Shown: piece after piece, positions 44,201 to 52,944 of the stretch
How positions within the stretch are numbered: the stretch's first letter is position 1
Layout of the letters: each line of letters opens with the position of its first letter
Assembly: GCA_017557885.1 (NCBI GenBank)
Contig: JAFYXV010000003.1
Span: 62,001 to 126,000 of the forward strand
From: a bacterium
GTDB lineage: Bacteria; Auribacterota; UBA3054
Length of the DNA stretch: 64,000 bases
Direction: 5' to 3'
Made by a program: the position numbers and the translations under genes
Notes under the pieces: generated by a model
What the model saw: the letters and a program-made list of their open reading frames with translations, nothing else
Told to the model about the DNA's origin: nothing
The model's database searches: none

Positions 44201-45928
44201 ATGCGCTGGTCTAAGGCCCTGCTGCCCACCATGAAGGACAGCCCCAAGGACGCGGAGGTCATCAGTCATATCCTGATGGCCAGAGCCGGTCTCATCAGAA
44301 AAGTCGGTTCCGGTCTTTACGAATATCTGCCCGCCGGACAGAATGTGCTTTTGAAACTTGAAAAGATCATCAGGGAAGAGCTTGCCAAAGTTGACATGCA
44401 GGAGATCCTGATGCCTATTTTGGCGCCCAGCGAACTCTGGGAAGAGTCCGGCCGACGTTTCGCCTACGGCAAGGAAATGATGGTCGTAAGAGACCGCCAT
44501 GATCACGACTACATCCTCTGCCCGACCCACGAGGAGACCGTGACAGATCTGGCCAGAAGGGAAATAAGAAGCTACAAGCAGCTGCCCTTCGCAGTCTATC
44601 ACATCCAGCTGAAGTTCAGGGACGAAGTGAGGCCTAGGTTCGGCGTTATGAGAAGCCGCGAATTCATCATGAAGGACGGCTATTCCTTCCACACCAGTCA
44701 GGAAGACCTTGAGAGATATTACGCCATCGTCTGCGAAGCTTACAAGAAGATCTTTAAAAGAGCCGGCCTCGACACCAGAGTCGTCATCGGGCATTCCGGC
44801 GCCATCGGCGGCAAAGTCGCGCACGAACTGATGGTCCTGGCCAAGACAGGCGAATCGCTCATCCTTTCCTGCCCGGACGAAAATTGCGGCTACACCGCCA
44901 CCGACGAAACGGCGGACGGCAAGATCCTCGACCTGCCTCAGGAACCCAACGACAAAGCGATCGAGAAAGTCGCCACTCCGCACGCCAACACCATTGAAAA
45001 ACTGGCGGAATTCCTGAAACTGAAGCAGAGTCAGACCATCAAGGCCACCCTCTTCGACTGCGACGGCCAGCTAGTCATCGTCTTCATAAGAGGGGACAGG
45101 GAAGTCAACGAAGCGAAGCTCTCCAGAATAGTCGGCTGCGCGCCGGCCCTGGCGGGGGACAAGCTATTGGAAAATTTCAAAGGCAAAGTCGCCCCGGGCT
45201 TCTGCGGCCCCATCGATCTCAACAAAGTGGAAGGGCTGAAAGTTTATTTCGACCTGACCGTCAAGAATCTGATTGGAGCCGCCACCGGCGCCAACGAAGA
45301 AGGCTACCATTTTGTCAACGTCACGCCAGCCAGGGATCTCCCCTGGGCGGAATACCAGGATCTGGCCGTCATGATAGAAGGCGACCTCTGTCCCCGCTGC
45401 GGGAAACCGATGACGGAATGCCGCGGCATCGAAGTCGGCAACATCTTCCAGCTCGGAACGAAATACAGCTCCGCCATGGGCGCCACGTACAGCGACGAGA
45501 ACAACAATGAAAAGCCCTTCATCATGGGCTGCTACGGCCTGGGCGTAGGCCGCACCGTCGCCGCGGCGGTGGAAAGCTGCCACGATGAATTCGGCATCAG
45601 GTGGCCCAAGGCCATCGCGCCTTACGACATGGTCGTGCAGATCCTGGATCTCGGGGACGAAGCCGTGGTCAAGAAAGCCGAGGAGCTCTACGAGGCCCTG
45701 AAGGAGAAAGGCTATTCCGTCATCTTAGACGACCGCGACCAGAAGCCCGGCTTCAAGTTCAAAGACAGCGACCTCATCGGCTTCCCGGTCCGAATAACCA
45801 TCGGATCCAAGAATCTCGCTAACGGCATGGTGGAAGTTAAGCGCCGCTGCGACGAAGGCAAGGGGACGCTCATTCCTGCCGAAAACGCTTTAACCGAAAT
45901 TGAAAAGATCTATTCGACCTGCCCCTGA
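44201..45928 (+). CDS. proS: Prolyl-tRNA synthetase
   Basis: 575 residues, bacterial-type ProS. Class II motifs are visible: motif 2 with FRDEVRPRFGVMRSREF and motif 3 with MGCYGLGVGRTVAA. Between them (residues ~240-380) sits the YbaK-like editing insertion that clears Ala-tRNA(Pro). The C-terminal anticodon-binding domain follows (MVVQILDLGDE). AAGGAG lies eight bases before the ATG. argJ starts one base after the stop. Confidence 0.96.
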   Translation: MRWSKALLPTMKDSPKDAEVISHILMARAGLIRKVGSGLYEYLPAGQNVLLKLEKIIREELAKVDMQEILMPILAPSELWEESGRRFAYGKEMMVVRDRHDHDYILCPTHEETVTDLARREIRSYKQLPFAVYHIQLKFRDEVRPRFGVMRSREFIMKDGYSFHTSQEDLERYYAIVCEAYKKIFKRAGLDTRVVIGHSGAIGGKVAHELMVLAKTGESLILSCPDENCGYTATDETADGKILDLPQEPNDKAIEKVATPHANTIEKLAEFLKLKQSQTIKATLFDCDGQLVIVFIRGDREVNEAKLSRIVGCAPALAGDKLLENFKGKVAPGFCGPIDLNKVEGLKVYFDLTVKNLIGAATGANEEGYHFVNVTPARDLPWAEYQDLAVMIEGDLCPRCGKPMTECRGIEVGNIFQLGTKYSSAMGATYSDENNNEKPFIMGCYGLGVGRTVAAAVESCHDEFGIRWPKAIAPYDMVVQILDLGDEAVVKKAEELYEALKEKGYSVILDDRDQKPGFKFKDSDLIGFPVRITIGSKNLANGMVEVKRRCDEGKGTLIPAENALTEIEKIYSTCP

Positions 45929-45929
45929 T

Positions 45930-47132
45930 ATGGCTAAAAAGAATGAAAAGCAAGGCGTCCTGTACCCAATGGGCTTCATGGCCGCCAGCATCAACTGCGG
46001 AATAAAGGAAAGCAAAAACGACCTGACGCTGCTCGTCTGTCCGACCGGTGCGACGGTCGCCGGAACTTTTACCAAAAACCTCTGCTGCGCCGCGCCCGTC
46101 GAACTCTGCAAAGAGCATCTTAAAGGCGGAGTTTGCCGCGCGATCATCGTGAATTCCGGCAACGCCAACGCCGCGACAGGGGAGAGAGGCTACGAGGACG
46201 CGCTGGCCACAGCCTGCAAACTCTCTGAAACGCTGGGCTGCCCGGTGAACGAAGTCTTTGTTTCTTCTACCGGCTGCATCGGCAAATTCCTTCCTCTTGA
46301 CAAGATCCTGAGCGGCATTCCCAAGATCGTTCTCAGTTTGGAAGATTCCGCCGCCGCGGAAGAAGCCGCGGCGCAGGGCATCCTGACTACCGACCTGGTG
46401 AAAAAGCAATCCAAGAGGGAAGTCACGCTCTCCAAAGGCAAAGTCAGGATCGGCGGAATGTGCAAAGGCTCCGGCATGATCGCGCCGAATATGGCTACCA
46501 TGCTGGCTTATGTCACCACCGACGCCGCTGTTTCCCAGGAGGTATTGCAGGAGCTCTTCTCCAAAGCGGTGAAGGCCAGTTTCAATCACGTCAGCGTGGA
46601 CGGCGACACCTCCACCAACGATTCCGCATTCCTGCTTGCCTCCGGCATTAGCAACGTCCCCGTCAAAACTAAAAAAGACCAGGCTCTTTTCTACAAAGCT
46701 CTGGAGGAAGTCTGCATTGAGCTTGCCAAAGACATAGCCAGAGACGGCGAGGGCGCCACGAAATTCGTGGAGGTCACCGTGGAGGGAGCCAAGAGCGATG
46801 CGGACGCCGAAGTGATCGCCAAGACCATCGCCAATTCGCCTCTGGTGAAGACTAGTATCTGCGGCGGCGATCCCAACTGGGGAAGGATCCTGGCGGCGGC
46901 GGGCAGAGCCGGCATCCCTTACGACCAGTACGGCGTTGATCTCTACATGGGTAACCTTATCGCTGCCAAAGGCGGCATGAACGCCGGAACGCCCAGGGAA
47001 AAGCTTGCGAAAGTTTATCGTCAGAAAGAAGTGAAGGTGAGGCTTGTGATAGGGAAGGGCAAAGGCTCATTTACTGCCTGGACCTGCGACATGACCCACG
47101 GCTACATAGACATCAACGTCGATTACACCTAA
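45930..47132 (+). CDS. argJ: Bifunctional glutamate N-acetyltransferase / ornithine acetyltransferase
   Basis: 400 residues. ArgJ transfers the acetyl group between ornithine and glutamate in the cyclic arginine pathway. The self-cleavage site Ala-Thr is present in APNMATMLAYV, making Thr190 the new N-terminal nucleophile of the beta chain. The ATG at 45930 fits the family N-terminus; the frame extends 30 bases further into proS. Its presence with argB and argD implies acetyl-group recycling rather than ArgE. No terminator is seen before the tRNA promoter 23 bases downstream. Confidence 0.94.
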   Translation: MAKKNEKQGVLYPMGFMAASINCGIKESKNDLTLLVCPTGATVAGTFTKNLCCAAPVELCKEHLKGGVCRAIIVNSGNANAATGERGYEDALATACKLSETLGCPVNEVFVSSTGCIGKFLPLDKILSGIPKIVLSLEDSAAAEEAAAQGILTTDLVKKQSKREVTLSKGKVRIGGMCKGSGMIAPNMATMLAYVTTDAAVSQEVLQELFSKAVKASFNHVSVDGDTSTNDSAFLLASGISNVPVKTKKDQALFYKALEEVCIELAKDIARDGEGATKFVEVTVEGAKSDADAEVIAKTIANSPLVKTSICGGDPNWGRILAAAGRAGIPYDQYGVDLYMGNLIAAKGGMNAGTPREKLAKVYRQKEVKVRLVIGKGKGSFTAWTCDMTHGYIDINVDYT

Positions 47133-47155
47133 GCCGCGGCTCCTTTAACTGCCGG

Positions 47156-47184
47156 TTGACTTTCAAACGCTCTTTCAATATAAT
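47156..47184 (+). promoter_or_regulatory. Promoter of tRNA-Thr/tRNA-Tyr (and probably metX)
   Basis: TTGACT (47156-47161), a 17-base spacer and TATAAT (47179-47184): close to the sigma-70 ideal. The start point would be about 47191, 19 bases before tRNA-Thr. It is the only convincing promoter upstream of the riboswitch and metX. Confidence 0.82.
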
Positions 47185-47209
47185 CTTCTCATGTTTTGAA
47201 AATCGCAGA

Positions 47210-47285
47210 GCCGAAATAGCTCAGTCGGTAGAGCGGCGGTTTTGTAAACCGCAGGTCATCGGTTCAAGTCCGATTTTCGGCTCCA
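47210..47285 (+). tRNA. tRNA-Thr(TGT)
   Basis: A 76-base cloverleaf with encoded CCA: acceptor GCCGAAA/TTTCGGC, D arm GCTC/GAGC, anticodon stem GCGGT/ACCGC closing TTTGTAA, and T arm ATCGG/CCGAT. The anticodon TGT reads ACA and related Thr codons. Confidence 0.95.
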
Positions 47286-47310
47286 GTTCTTTATAGCAGA
47301 CAAATATTTC

Positions 47311-47395
47311 GGAGGGGTACCGAAGTGGTCAAACGGGGCAGACTGTAAATCTGTTGGCACTGCCTTCGATGGTTCGATCCCATCCCCCTCCACCA
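47311..47395 (+). tRNA. tRNA-Tyr(GTA)
   Basis: An 85-base class II tRNA with encoded CCA. Acceptor GGAGGGG pairs with CCCCTCC, the anticodon stem is CAGAC/TCTG-type around loop CTGTAAA (anticodon GTA), and there is a long variable arm as expected for bacterial tRNA-Tyr. It lies 25 bases after tRNA-Thr, and a riboswitch begins just downstream of its CCA end. Confidence 0.95.
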
Positions 47396-47400
47396 TTAAT

Positions 47401-47452
47401 ATTTCGTGGGAATTTACGACAATTGCTCCACGTTAAACATAGCTAAAGGTCA
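47401..47452 (+). promoter_or_regulatory. SAM-II riboswitch aptamer upstream of metX
   Basis: The segment matches the SAM-II (SAM-alpha) aptamer: P1 CGTGG (47405-47409) / CCACG (47428-47432); loop AATTTAC carrying the conserved U-rich run; and the conserved 3' block CGTTAAACATAGCTAAAGG (47431-47449). Pseudoknot P2 can form between GAC (47418-47420) and GTC (47449-47451) and between TTGC (47423-47426) and GCTAA (47442-47446). SAM-II senses S-adenosylmethionine and lowers expression of methionine genes; here it precedes metX. GCTAAA is also complementary to TTTAGC inside the following terminator, which gives a switching mechanism. The aptamer starts 5-10 bases after the tRNA-Tyr CCA end. Confidence 0.82.
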
Positions 47453-47456
47453 CAAC

Positions 47457-47489
47457 GAGCCCGTTGCTTTTAGCAAGGGCTCTTTTTTT
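47457..47489 (+). terminator. Riboswitch-controlled intrinsic terminator before metX
   Basis: GAGCCC (47457-47462) pairs with GGGCTC (47477-47482), extended by TTGC/GCAA around loop TTTTA with one bulged G, and is followed by T7 (47483-47489). The loop region (CTTTTAGC, 47467-47474) can instead pair with GCTAAAG of the aptamer, acting as antiterminator when no SAM is bound. Confidence 0.85.
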
Positions 47490-47506
47490 ATAATCGGCAA
47501 CAAGCA

Positions 47507-48751
47507 GTGAACACCAAGAAAGAAGAGATCAAAACTTCCCATGGGGCGGACTGGGACGATCCCAGCGTCAGTTCCTCCGCCAAGGACAACGCCCCCAGGG
47601 TGATCGTGCAAAAGCAGATCCTGCACGTCAACGGTCCTTACAAGTTGGAAAACGGCGGAACGCTTCCGGAACTTGACGTCATTTACGAGACCTTCGGCAA
47701 ACTGAACGCCAAAAAGGACAACGCCATATTGGTGATCCACGCCCTGACGGGGGACAGCCATTGCAGCGGCTATTACACTTATTATCCCACTGAGAAAGCC
47801 GGCTGGTGGAGCTCCCTCATAGGACCCGGCAAAGCCATCGACACCAACAAATATTTCGTCATCTGCACCAACAATCTGGGCGGATGCTCGAACGACGTCT
47901 ATCCTCCCGTGGAGGGCGCCCCTTCCCACACCACCAATCCCGCCTCCATCGATCCCAGGACCGGCAAACGCTACAACATGAATTTCCCGGACTACACCTT
48001 CGGCGACTGCGTGGAAGTTCAGAAACTGGTGGTGGATCACTTCGGCATCAAGAGGCTTCTGGCGGTCGTGGGCGGATCCATGGGCGGCATGATGACCCTG
48101 GAATGGGCCAGGCGTTATCCTGACAGCTTAAGCTGCATCGTGGCCGTCGCCACCAGCGCTCATCTTTCTCCCCAGGGCATCGCTTTCTCGGAAGTCGAGC
48201 GCCAGTCCATCAGGCTAGACCCCAAGTGGCGCGGCGGCAATTATCCCGACAACGACCCGCCCGCAGGAGGCTTGGGTGTGGCCAGGATGATCGCCCACAT
48301 AACCTACCTTTCCCAACAGAGCATGCGCGCCAAATTCGGCCGCCGCAAACAGCAAAAAAACGGCAAGGTCACAGATCAGTTTGAGGTGGAGAGTTATCTG
48401 GAACACCAGGGGAACTCCTTTGTCAAGCGCTTCGACGCCAACAGCTACCTCTATATCACGGAGGCTCTGGACGACTACGACCTCATAAGGAAAGGGGAGA
48501 CGCTGGACGAGGCGGTGGCTAATTTCAAATGTTTGACCTTAATGCTCTCTTTCCGCACCGACTGGCTTTTCCCAACCAAGGAAGCCAGCGAAGTGGCGGA
48601 GGCTTTACGCCGCCAGGGCAAAATAGTAGAATTCAATGAGGTGGACAGCGAGAAAGGCCACGACGGTTTCCTTATCGATTTCGACAAATACGCCGGATTG
48701 GTCTCCTGCTTCCTGGAAAGAGTTTATTTAAATTACAACAAGACTTTCTGA
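47507..48751 (+). CDS. metX: Homoserine O-acetyltransferase
   Basis: 414 residues, alpha/beta-hydrolase fold. MetX acetylates (or in some species succinylates) homoserine, the committed step of methionine synthesis. The nucleophile elbow GGSMGG places Ser191; the Asp is near DWLFPTKEA and the His in KGHDGFLI. The start is GTG 47507; about 30 residues precede the conserved VNGPYKLENGG region, and no good ribosome-binding site is seen, so the true start could lie slightly downstream. Expression is probably controlled by the SAM-II riboswitch and terminator directly upstream, which fits its product. Confidence 0.94.
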   Translation: MNTKKEEIKTSHGADWDDPSVSSSAKDNAPRVIVQKQILHVNGPYKLENGGTLPELDVIYETFGKLNAKKDNAILVIHALTGDSHCSGYYTYYPTEKAGWWSSLIGPGKAIDTNKYFVICTNNLGGCSNDVYPPVEGAPSHTTNPASIDPRTGKRYNMNFPDYTFGDCVEVQKLVVDHFGIKRLLAVVGGSMGGMMTLEWARRYPDSLSCIVAVATSAHLSPQGIAFSEVERQSIRLDPKWRGGNYPDNDPPAGGLGVARMIAHITYLSQQSMRAKFGRRKQQKNGKVTDQFEVESYLEHQGNSFVKRFDANSYLYITEALDDYDLIRKGETLDEAVANFKCLTLMLSFRTDWLFPTKEASEVAEALRRQGKIVEFNEVDSEKGHDGFLIDFDKYAGLVSCFLERVYLNYNKTF

Positions 48752-48754
48752 TCA

Positions 48755-48835
48755 ATGCTGGTCTGGAACGCTTTGAACATATCCGGATTGGTGCTTCTGG
48801 CGCTGATGCTTCTGTACTGGTACCGCACCTGCTGA
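48755..48835 (+). CDS. Possible 26-residue single-helix membrane peptide
   Basis: An ATG three bases after the metX stop opens a 26-codon frame that begins MLVWNALNISG, continues with a Leu-rich hydrophobic helix (GLVLLALMLLYWY) and ends RTC. It stops one base before the convergent deaminase gene's stop. No ribosome-binding site is visible, so translation would depend on coupling to metX. It may be a chance frame. Confidence 0.35.
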   Translation: MLVWNALNISGLVLLALMLLYWYRTC

Positions 48836-48836
48836 T

Positions 48837-50084
48837 TCACGCCAGCCGTTTCACGCTTTCCTTTGCTTTGGCGATGATCTCTTCTTCGCCCTCTACGACG
48901 CGTCCCTTCATCAAAATTTTTCCGTCGCAGATGACGGTGTCCACGCATTCCGGGCTCGCGGAATAGACCAGATTCGATATGATGTCGTGATTCGGCACCA
49001 TGCAGGGGATGTTGGTGTTTATAAGAAGGCAGTCAGCCGCTTTTCCGACTTCTATAATTCCGCCGTCCACGCCCGCAGCCAGAGCGCCCTGGCGCGTAGC
49101 CATGGCGTAAACTTCCTCCGCCGGAGCGATGGTCGGCTCTTTGTGGAAGACCTTGGCTAGATACGAGGCAAAACGCATGACATTGAACATAGAGAGATCG
49201 TTGCTGGAGCAGCAGCCGTCCGTGCCCAGGCAGGCCCTTACTCCGAAATCTCTTATCCTCTTATAGGGAAACACGCCGGAACTAAGCTTCATGTTGGAAA
49301 GGGGAACGTGCACAGCCCAGGATCTTCTTTTAGCGATAATTTCAAGATCTTCGTCGCTCAGATGCACGCAATGGGCCATGATCGTTGTCTCCTTCAGGAT
49401 CCCAAGTTTGTCGAGCCATGCGACAGGGGACATGCCGTGCTCTTTAAAGCAATCCGCAACTTCCTTTTCCGTTTCGGATACGTGGATATGCAGGTCAAGG
49501 CCGTACTCTTCGCTGGCATGAAGTGACTGCAGAAGCCTTGACTCATTGACGGTATAGACGGCGTGCGGAGCAATGGAGATCTTCACGATCCCTCGAAACT
49601 CGTCGATCCTTTCCAGACATTCCCGATTGAGCTTGTCCGCGTCGCCGTTCGTGCTGAGGGCCAATAACCCGATCCTCGCGCGAATGCCCATTTCCTTGGC
49701 TGCGCGGGCGGCTTCATAAGTAAACCAATACATGTCCTCGAAGTGGACCGTCCCGCTCTTGATCATTTCCAAGATCGCCAGCCTTGTCCCATTGTAGATG
49801 TCCTCGGCTTTAAGCTTGGCCTCAAAGGGCCAGACGTAATCGTTGAGCCATTTGAACAGCTCGATGTCGTCGGCGTAGCCGCGCATCAAAGTCATGGCGG
49901 CGTGCCCGTGCAGATTGTAAAAGGCCGGCGTTATAGCCATGCCCTGCGCGTCAATAACTTCTTCGCCTGGCAATGGAGAGAGAGCAGGGGCAATCTCGCT
50001 GAAAAGACCGCCCTTTATCCTCACGTCTGTTACCGCGCCGTTTAATATGGCGCCCTTTATAAATAAGTTGGAATCGTTTTTCAT
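48837..50084 (-). CDS. mtaD: 5-methylthioadenosine / S-adenosylhomocysteine deaminase-like amidohydrolase
   Basis: 415 residues from ATG 50084, which has AGAAGG upstream; the frame extends to 50156, but that part overlaps the fhs promoter. Amidohydrolase metal motifs are in order: NLHGHAAM (near residue 58), HIHVSETE, IMAHCVHL and CLGTDGCCS. The MtaD/TrzN subgroup deaminates SAH or MTA to the inosyl forms, a way to remove these inhibitory products in bacteria without Pfs or SahH. It lies convergent to metX and divergent to fhs, in keeping with the methyl cycle. Specificity cannot be fixed from sequence alone. Confidence 0.85.
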   Translation of the reverse strand: MKNDSNLFIKGAILNGAVTDVRIKGGLFSEIAPALSPLPGEEVIDAQGMAITPAFYNLHGHAAMTLMRGYADDIELFKWLNDYVWPFEAKLKAEDIYNGTRLAILEMIKSGTVHFEDMYWFTYEAARAAKEMGIRARIGLLALSTNGDADKLNRECLERIDEFRGIVKISIAPHAVYTVNESRLLQSLHASEEYGLDLHIHVSETEKEVADCFKEHGMSPVAWLDKLGILKETTIMAHCVHLSDEDLEIIAKRRSWAVHVPLSNMKLSSGVFPYKRIRDFGVRACLGTDGCCSSNDLSMFNVMRFASYLAKVFHKEPTIAPAEEVYAMATRQGALAAGVDGGIIEVGKAADCLLINTNIPCMVPNHDIISNLVYSASPECVDTVICDGKILMKGRVVEGEEEIIAKAKESVKRLA

Positions 50085-50110
50085 GCCTTCTATCTTACCA
50101 TAATCCCAGA

Positions 50111-50140
50111 TTGAAAAATCAAAGCGCTTTTTGCTACAAT
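50111..50140 (+). promoter_or_regulatory. Promoter of fhs
   Basis: TTGAAA (50111-50116), an 18-base spacer and TACAAT (50135-50140). The leader is about 23 bases and contains AAAAGGAG before the ATG. The divergent mtaD start is 27 bases away; its own -10 may be TAAGAT read on the minus strand around 50092-50098. Confidence 0.7.
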
Positions 50141-50169
50141 TCACTAAATTAAACAAAAGGAGTTAAACT

Positions 50170-51855
50170 ATGCTGTCCGACATTGAAATCGCCCAAAGCT
50201 GTAAGATGAAAAAAATCTCCGACCTGGCCGCCGAATGGGGGATAGGGGAAGACGAAATTGAACTTTACGGCAAATACAAAGCCAAACTGAACGAGAACCT
50301 CTTCGCCAGACTGGCGAACGAGAAGGACGGCAAGCTCATCCTTGTCACGGCTATCAACCCGACTCCGGCCGGCGAAGGCAAGACCACCGTGTCGGTAGGT
50401 TTGGCGCAGGCCATGAACAGGCTTGGCAAGAAGACCATGCTTGCTTTGAGGGAACCCTCCTTGGGTCCGGTCTTCGGCGTCAAAGGCGGCGCGGCGGGCG
50501 GCGGCTACTCCCAGGTCGTTCCGATGGAGGACATCAACCTCCACTTTACCGGCGACATTCACGCCATCACCGCAGCCAACAACCTGCTCTGCGCGCTCAT
50601 CGACAATCACATTCAGCAGGGGAACCAGCTGGGCATCGATCCCAGAAGGATCCTTTTCAAGCGCTGCCTCGACATGAACGACCGCAACCTTCGCCAGATC
50701 GTCATCGGCTTGGGCGGCAAACCGAACGGCACGCCCAGGGAAGACGGCTTCCAGATCACCGTCGCCAGTGAAGTCATGGCTATTTTCTGCCTGGCCAAGG
50801 ACCTCGACGACCTCAAGGAAAGACTGAACAACATCATCGTTGCCTACACCTACACCGGACAGCCGGTGGACGTCAGGGAACTCGGCTGCGGCGGCGCTCT
50901 GACCGCCATGCTGAAAGACGCCATCAACCCCAACATGGTCCAGACGCTGGAAGGAACGCCGGCTCTTATCCACGGCGGACCTTTCGCCAACATTGCCCAC
51001 GGCTGCAACAGCGTTCGAGCGACTCGTTTGGCCCTGAAACTAGGGGACTACTGCGTTACGGAAGCCGGCTTCGGATCTGACCTTGGCGCCGAGAAGTTCT
51101 TCGACATCAAGTGCCGCTACGCCGGCCTCAAACCGGAGTGCGTGGTTCTGGTAGCGACCATCAGGGCTCTGAAATACAACGGCGGCGTTCCCAAAACGGA
51201 ATTGAAAGCGGAGAACGTCGAAGCCCTGAAGAAAGGCTTAATTAACCTCGAAACGCACGTTGAGAACCTGAAGAAATTCGGGCTGCCCGTGGTGGCCGCC
51301 ATTAACCGCTTTGAATCTGATACGGACGCCGAGATCGCAGCTCTGGAAGATTGCTGCAAGAGGCTCCAGATCCCGGTCTCTCTTACGGAGATCTTTGCCA
51401 AGGGAGGCGAAGGCGGCATCGACCTGGCCCAGAAAGTGCTCGGCGAACTCGACAAGAACTGCTCCGACTTCCACTGCCTCTACGAACTCGACCTTTCCAT
51501 TGAGGAAAAACTCGAAAAGATCGCCAAGGAGATCTACCGCGCCGACGGCGTCAACTTCGATGCCAAAGCCAGAAAGATGCTAAAAGAGATCAAAGAGATG
51601 CAGCTCGACCATCTGCCTGTGTGCGTAGCCAAGACGCAGTACTCCTTATCCGACGATCCGACCAAGCTGGGAAGGCCTACGAATTTCAAGCTGAACGTCA
51701 GGGAGCTCAAGATCTCCGCGGGCGCCGGCTTCATCGTCGCCCTGACAGGGGACATCATGACCATGCCGGGGCTTCCGAAAGTTCCCGCAGCCATGAACAT
51801 CGACTGCTACTACGATCCGGAAAAACGCGAGAGCGTCATAACCGGCCTGTTCTGA
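50170..51855 (+). CDS. fhs: Formate--tetrahydrofolate ligase
   Basis: 561 residues, the usual Fhs length. The enzyme makes 10-formyl-tetrahydrofolate from formate, ATP and THF, feeding purine, formyl-Met-tRNA and methyl-group synthesis. The P-loop-like [10 protein letters not shown] is at 64-73, and the family motif [19 protein letters not shown] follows. It has a strong ribosome-binding site (AAAAGGAG) and its own promoter. In a fermenter it mainly supplies one-carbon units; by itself it does not show acetogenesis. Confidence 0.97.
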   Translation: MLSDIEIAQSCKMKKISDLAAEWGIGEDEIELYGKYKAKLNENLFARLANEKDGKLILVTAINPTPAGEGKTTVSVGLAQAMNRLGKKTMLALREPSLGPVFGVKGGAAGGGYSQVVPMEDINLHFTGDIHAITAANNLLCALIDNHIQQGNQLGIDPRRILFKRCLDMNDRNLRQIVIGLGGKPNGTPREDGFQITVASEVMAIFCLAKDLDDLKERLNNIIVAYTYTGQPVDVRELGCGGALTAMLKDAINPNMVQTLEGTPALIHGGPFANIAHGCNSVRATRLALKLGDYCVTEAGFGSDLGAEKFFDIKCRYAGLKPECVVLVATIRALKYNGGVPKTELKAENVEALKKGLINLETHVENLKKFGLPVVAAINRFESDTDAEIAALEDCCKRLQIPVSLTEIFAKGGEGGIDLAQKVLGELDKNCSDFHCLYELDLSIEEKLEKIAKEIYRADGVNFDAKARKMLKEIKEMQLDHLPVCVAKTQYSLSDDPTKLGRPTNFKLNVRELKISAGAGFIVALTGDIMTMPGLPKVPAAMNIDCYYDPEKRESVITGLF

Positions 51856-51860
51856 TATTT

Positions 51861-52832
51861 ATGGATCATACCACCTTAATATTGATCTCCGCTTTTCTTA
51901 TATTGATCGGGGCAGTGATCGTTTTTGCCTTGATCTGGAGCAAAAGATTTGAGGCAAGGCTTCAGGAGCAAACGAATAAAGCCTTGCAGCAAAGCATAAT
52001 GGAGATGACGACGGTCGATCTTGTCAACAAGAACATAGGGGAGCTGAGGCAGGATGTGGCGGAGAGGCTGGGCAGGATCGACGAGGCGCAGCGCAATATA
52101 AACGAATTGGGAGCCTCCATAAACGATCTGAAGACCGTTCTTAAGGGCAACCAGACTCGCGGCCAGTACGGCGAAATGCAGCTTAAATTACTGTTGGAGA
52201 ATACTTTCGGCAATACAAAGGGCCTTTATTCTGAACAATATTCCATTAAAGACGGCAATGTCAGGCCCGACGCAGTGGTTTTTTTGCCGGAGCCGGACAA
52301 ACTTTTGTGCGTTGATTCCAAGTTTCCTTTTTCAGAATATCAGGAAATGTTTAAGGACGATATTTCTGAAGAGCGCAAAAATTCTTTGAAAACATCATTT
52401 AAAGCAGCCGTTAAGAGCCATATAACGACCATTAAGAACAAATATATCATAGAAGGGGAAACAAGTCCCTATGCTGTGATGTTTATTCCAAACGACGGCG
52501 TGTTTTATTATATCCACCTGGAAATGTATGAACTGGTCGAGTATGCCAGGAGCGTCAATGTAATACTGAGTTCGCCGGGAACATTGCAGCCCATATTGGC
52601 GACGATCAGTTCTTTTTGGCGGGAATATAAGCGTAACGAAAATCTGAAAGAGATCTCGAAACAGATCAAAGAGCTTAACACCGCTTTCAGAGTTTTTCAT
52701 AAATCCTGGGATCCTTTTAAGAATTCCTTTGAGGATTCTCATATCAAAATGCAGAAGATCCAGGAAGAATTGCAGCGCTTGGATGACAAGCTGCAAAGGA
52801 TAGCGAATTCGGAGCCCGAAGAGAAGGCCTGA
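51861..52832 (+). CDS. rmuC: RmuC-family protein
   Basis: 323 residues from ATG 51861, where an N-terminal membrane anchor begins (TLILISAFLILIGAVIVFAL); the frame extends upstream only through fhs. A coiled coil (~30-95) precedes the RmuC nuclease-like core: GQYGEMQLKLLLE, VRPDAVVFLPEP, LCVDSKFPFSEY and YAVMFIPNDGVF. RmuC limits recombination at inverted repeats; biochemically it is poorly known. It appears more AT-rich than neighbouring genes. No ribosome-binding site is visible, so coupling to fhs is likely. The 112-base gap after it shows no terminator. Confidence 0.88.
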   Translation: MDHTTLILISAFLILIGAVIVFALIWSKRFEARLQEQTNKALQQSIMEMTTVDLVNKNIGELRQDVAERLGRIDEAQRNINELGASINDLKTVLKGNQTRGQYGEMQLKLLLENTFGNTKGLYSEQYSIKDGNVRPDAVVFLPEPDKLLCVDSKFPFSEYQEMFKDDISEERKNSLKTSFKAAVKSHITTIKNKYIIEGETSPYAVMFIPNDGVFYYIHLEMYELVEYARSVNVILSSPGTLQPILATISSFWREYKRNENLKEISKQIKELNTAFRVFHKSWDPFKNSFEDSHIKMQKIQEELQRLDDKLQRIANSEPEEKA

Positions 52833-52944
52833 TCCATTTTATGACCTTATCGACATTATTCCGTTTTCACGTATGCTCAACTTAACATAAGATATATTAT
52901 GCGACATTTAAATATAGGGAAATCCGCATCAATAAAGGAAAGTA

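Noticed and set aside
47489-47494. TATAAT overlapping the T-run of the metX terminator, as a separate leaderless metX promoter
   Set aside because: It arises from the T-run followed by ATAAT. The best -35 match is 19 bases away and inside the terminator stem, and such a promoter would bypass the riboswitch.
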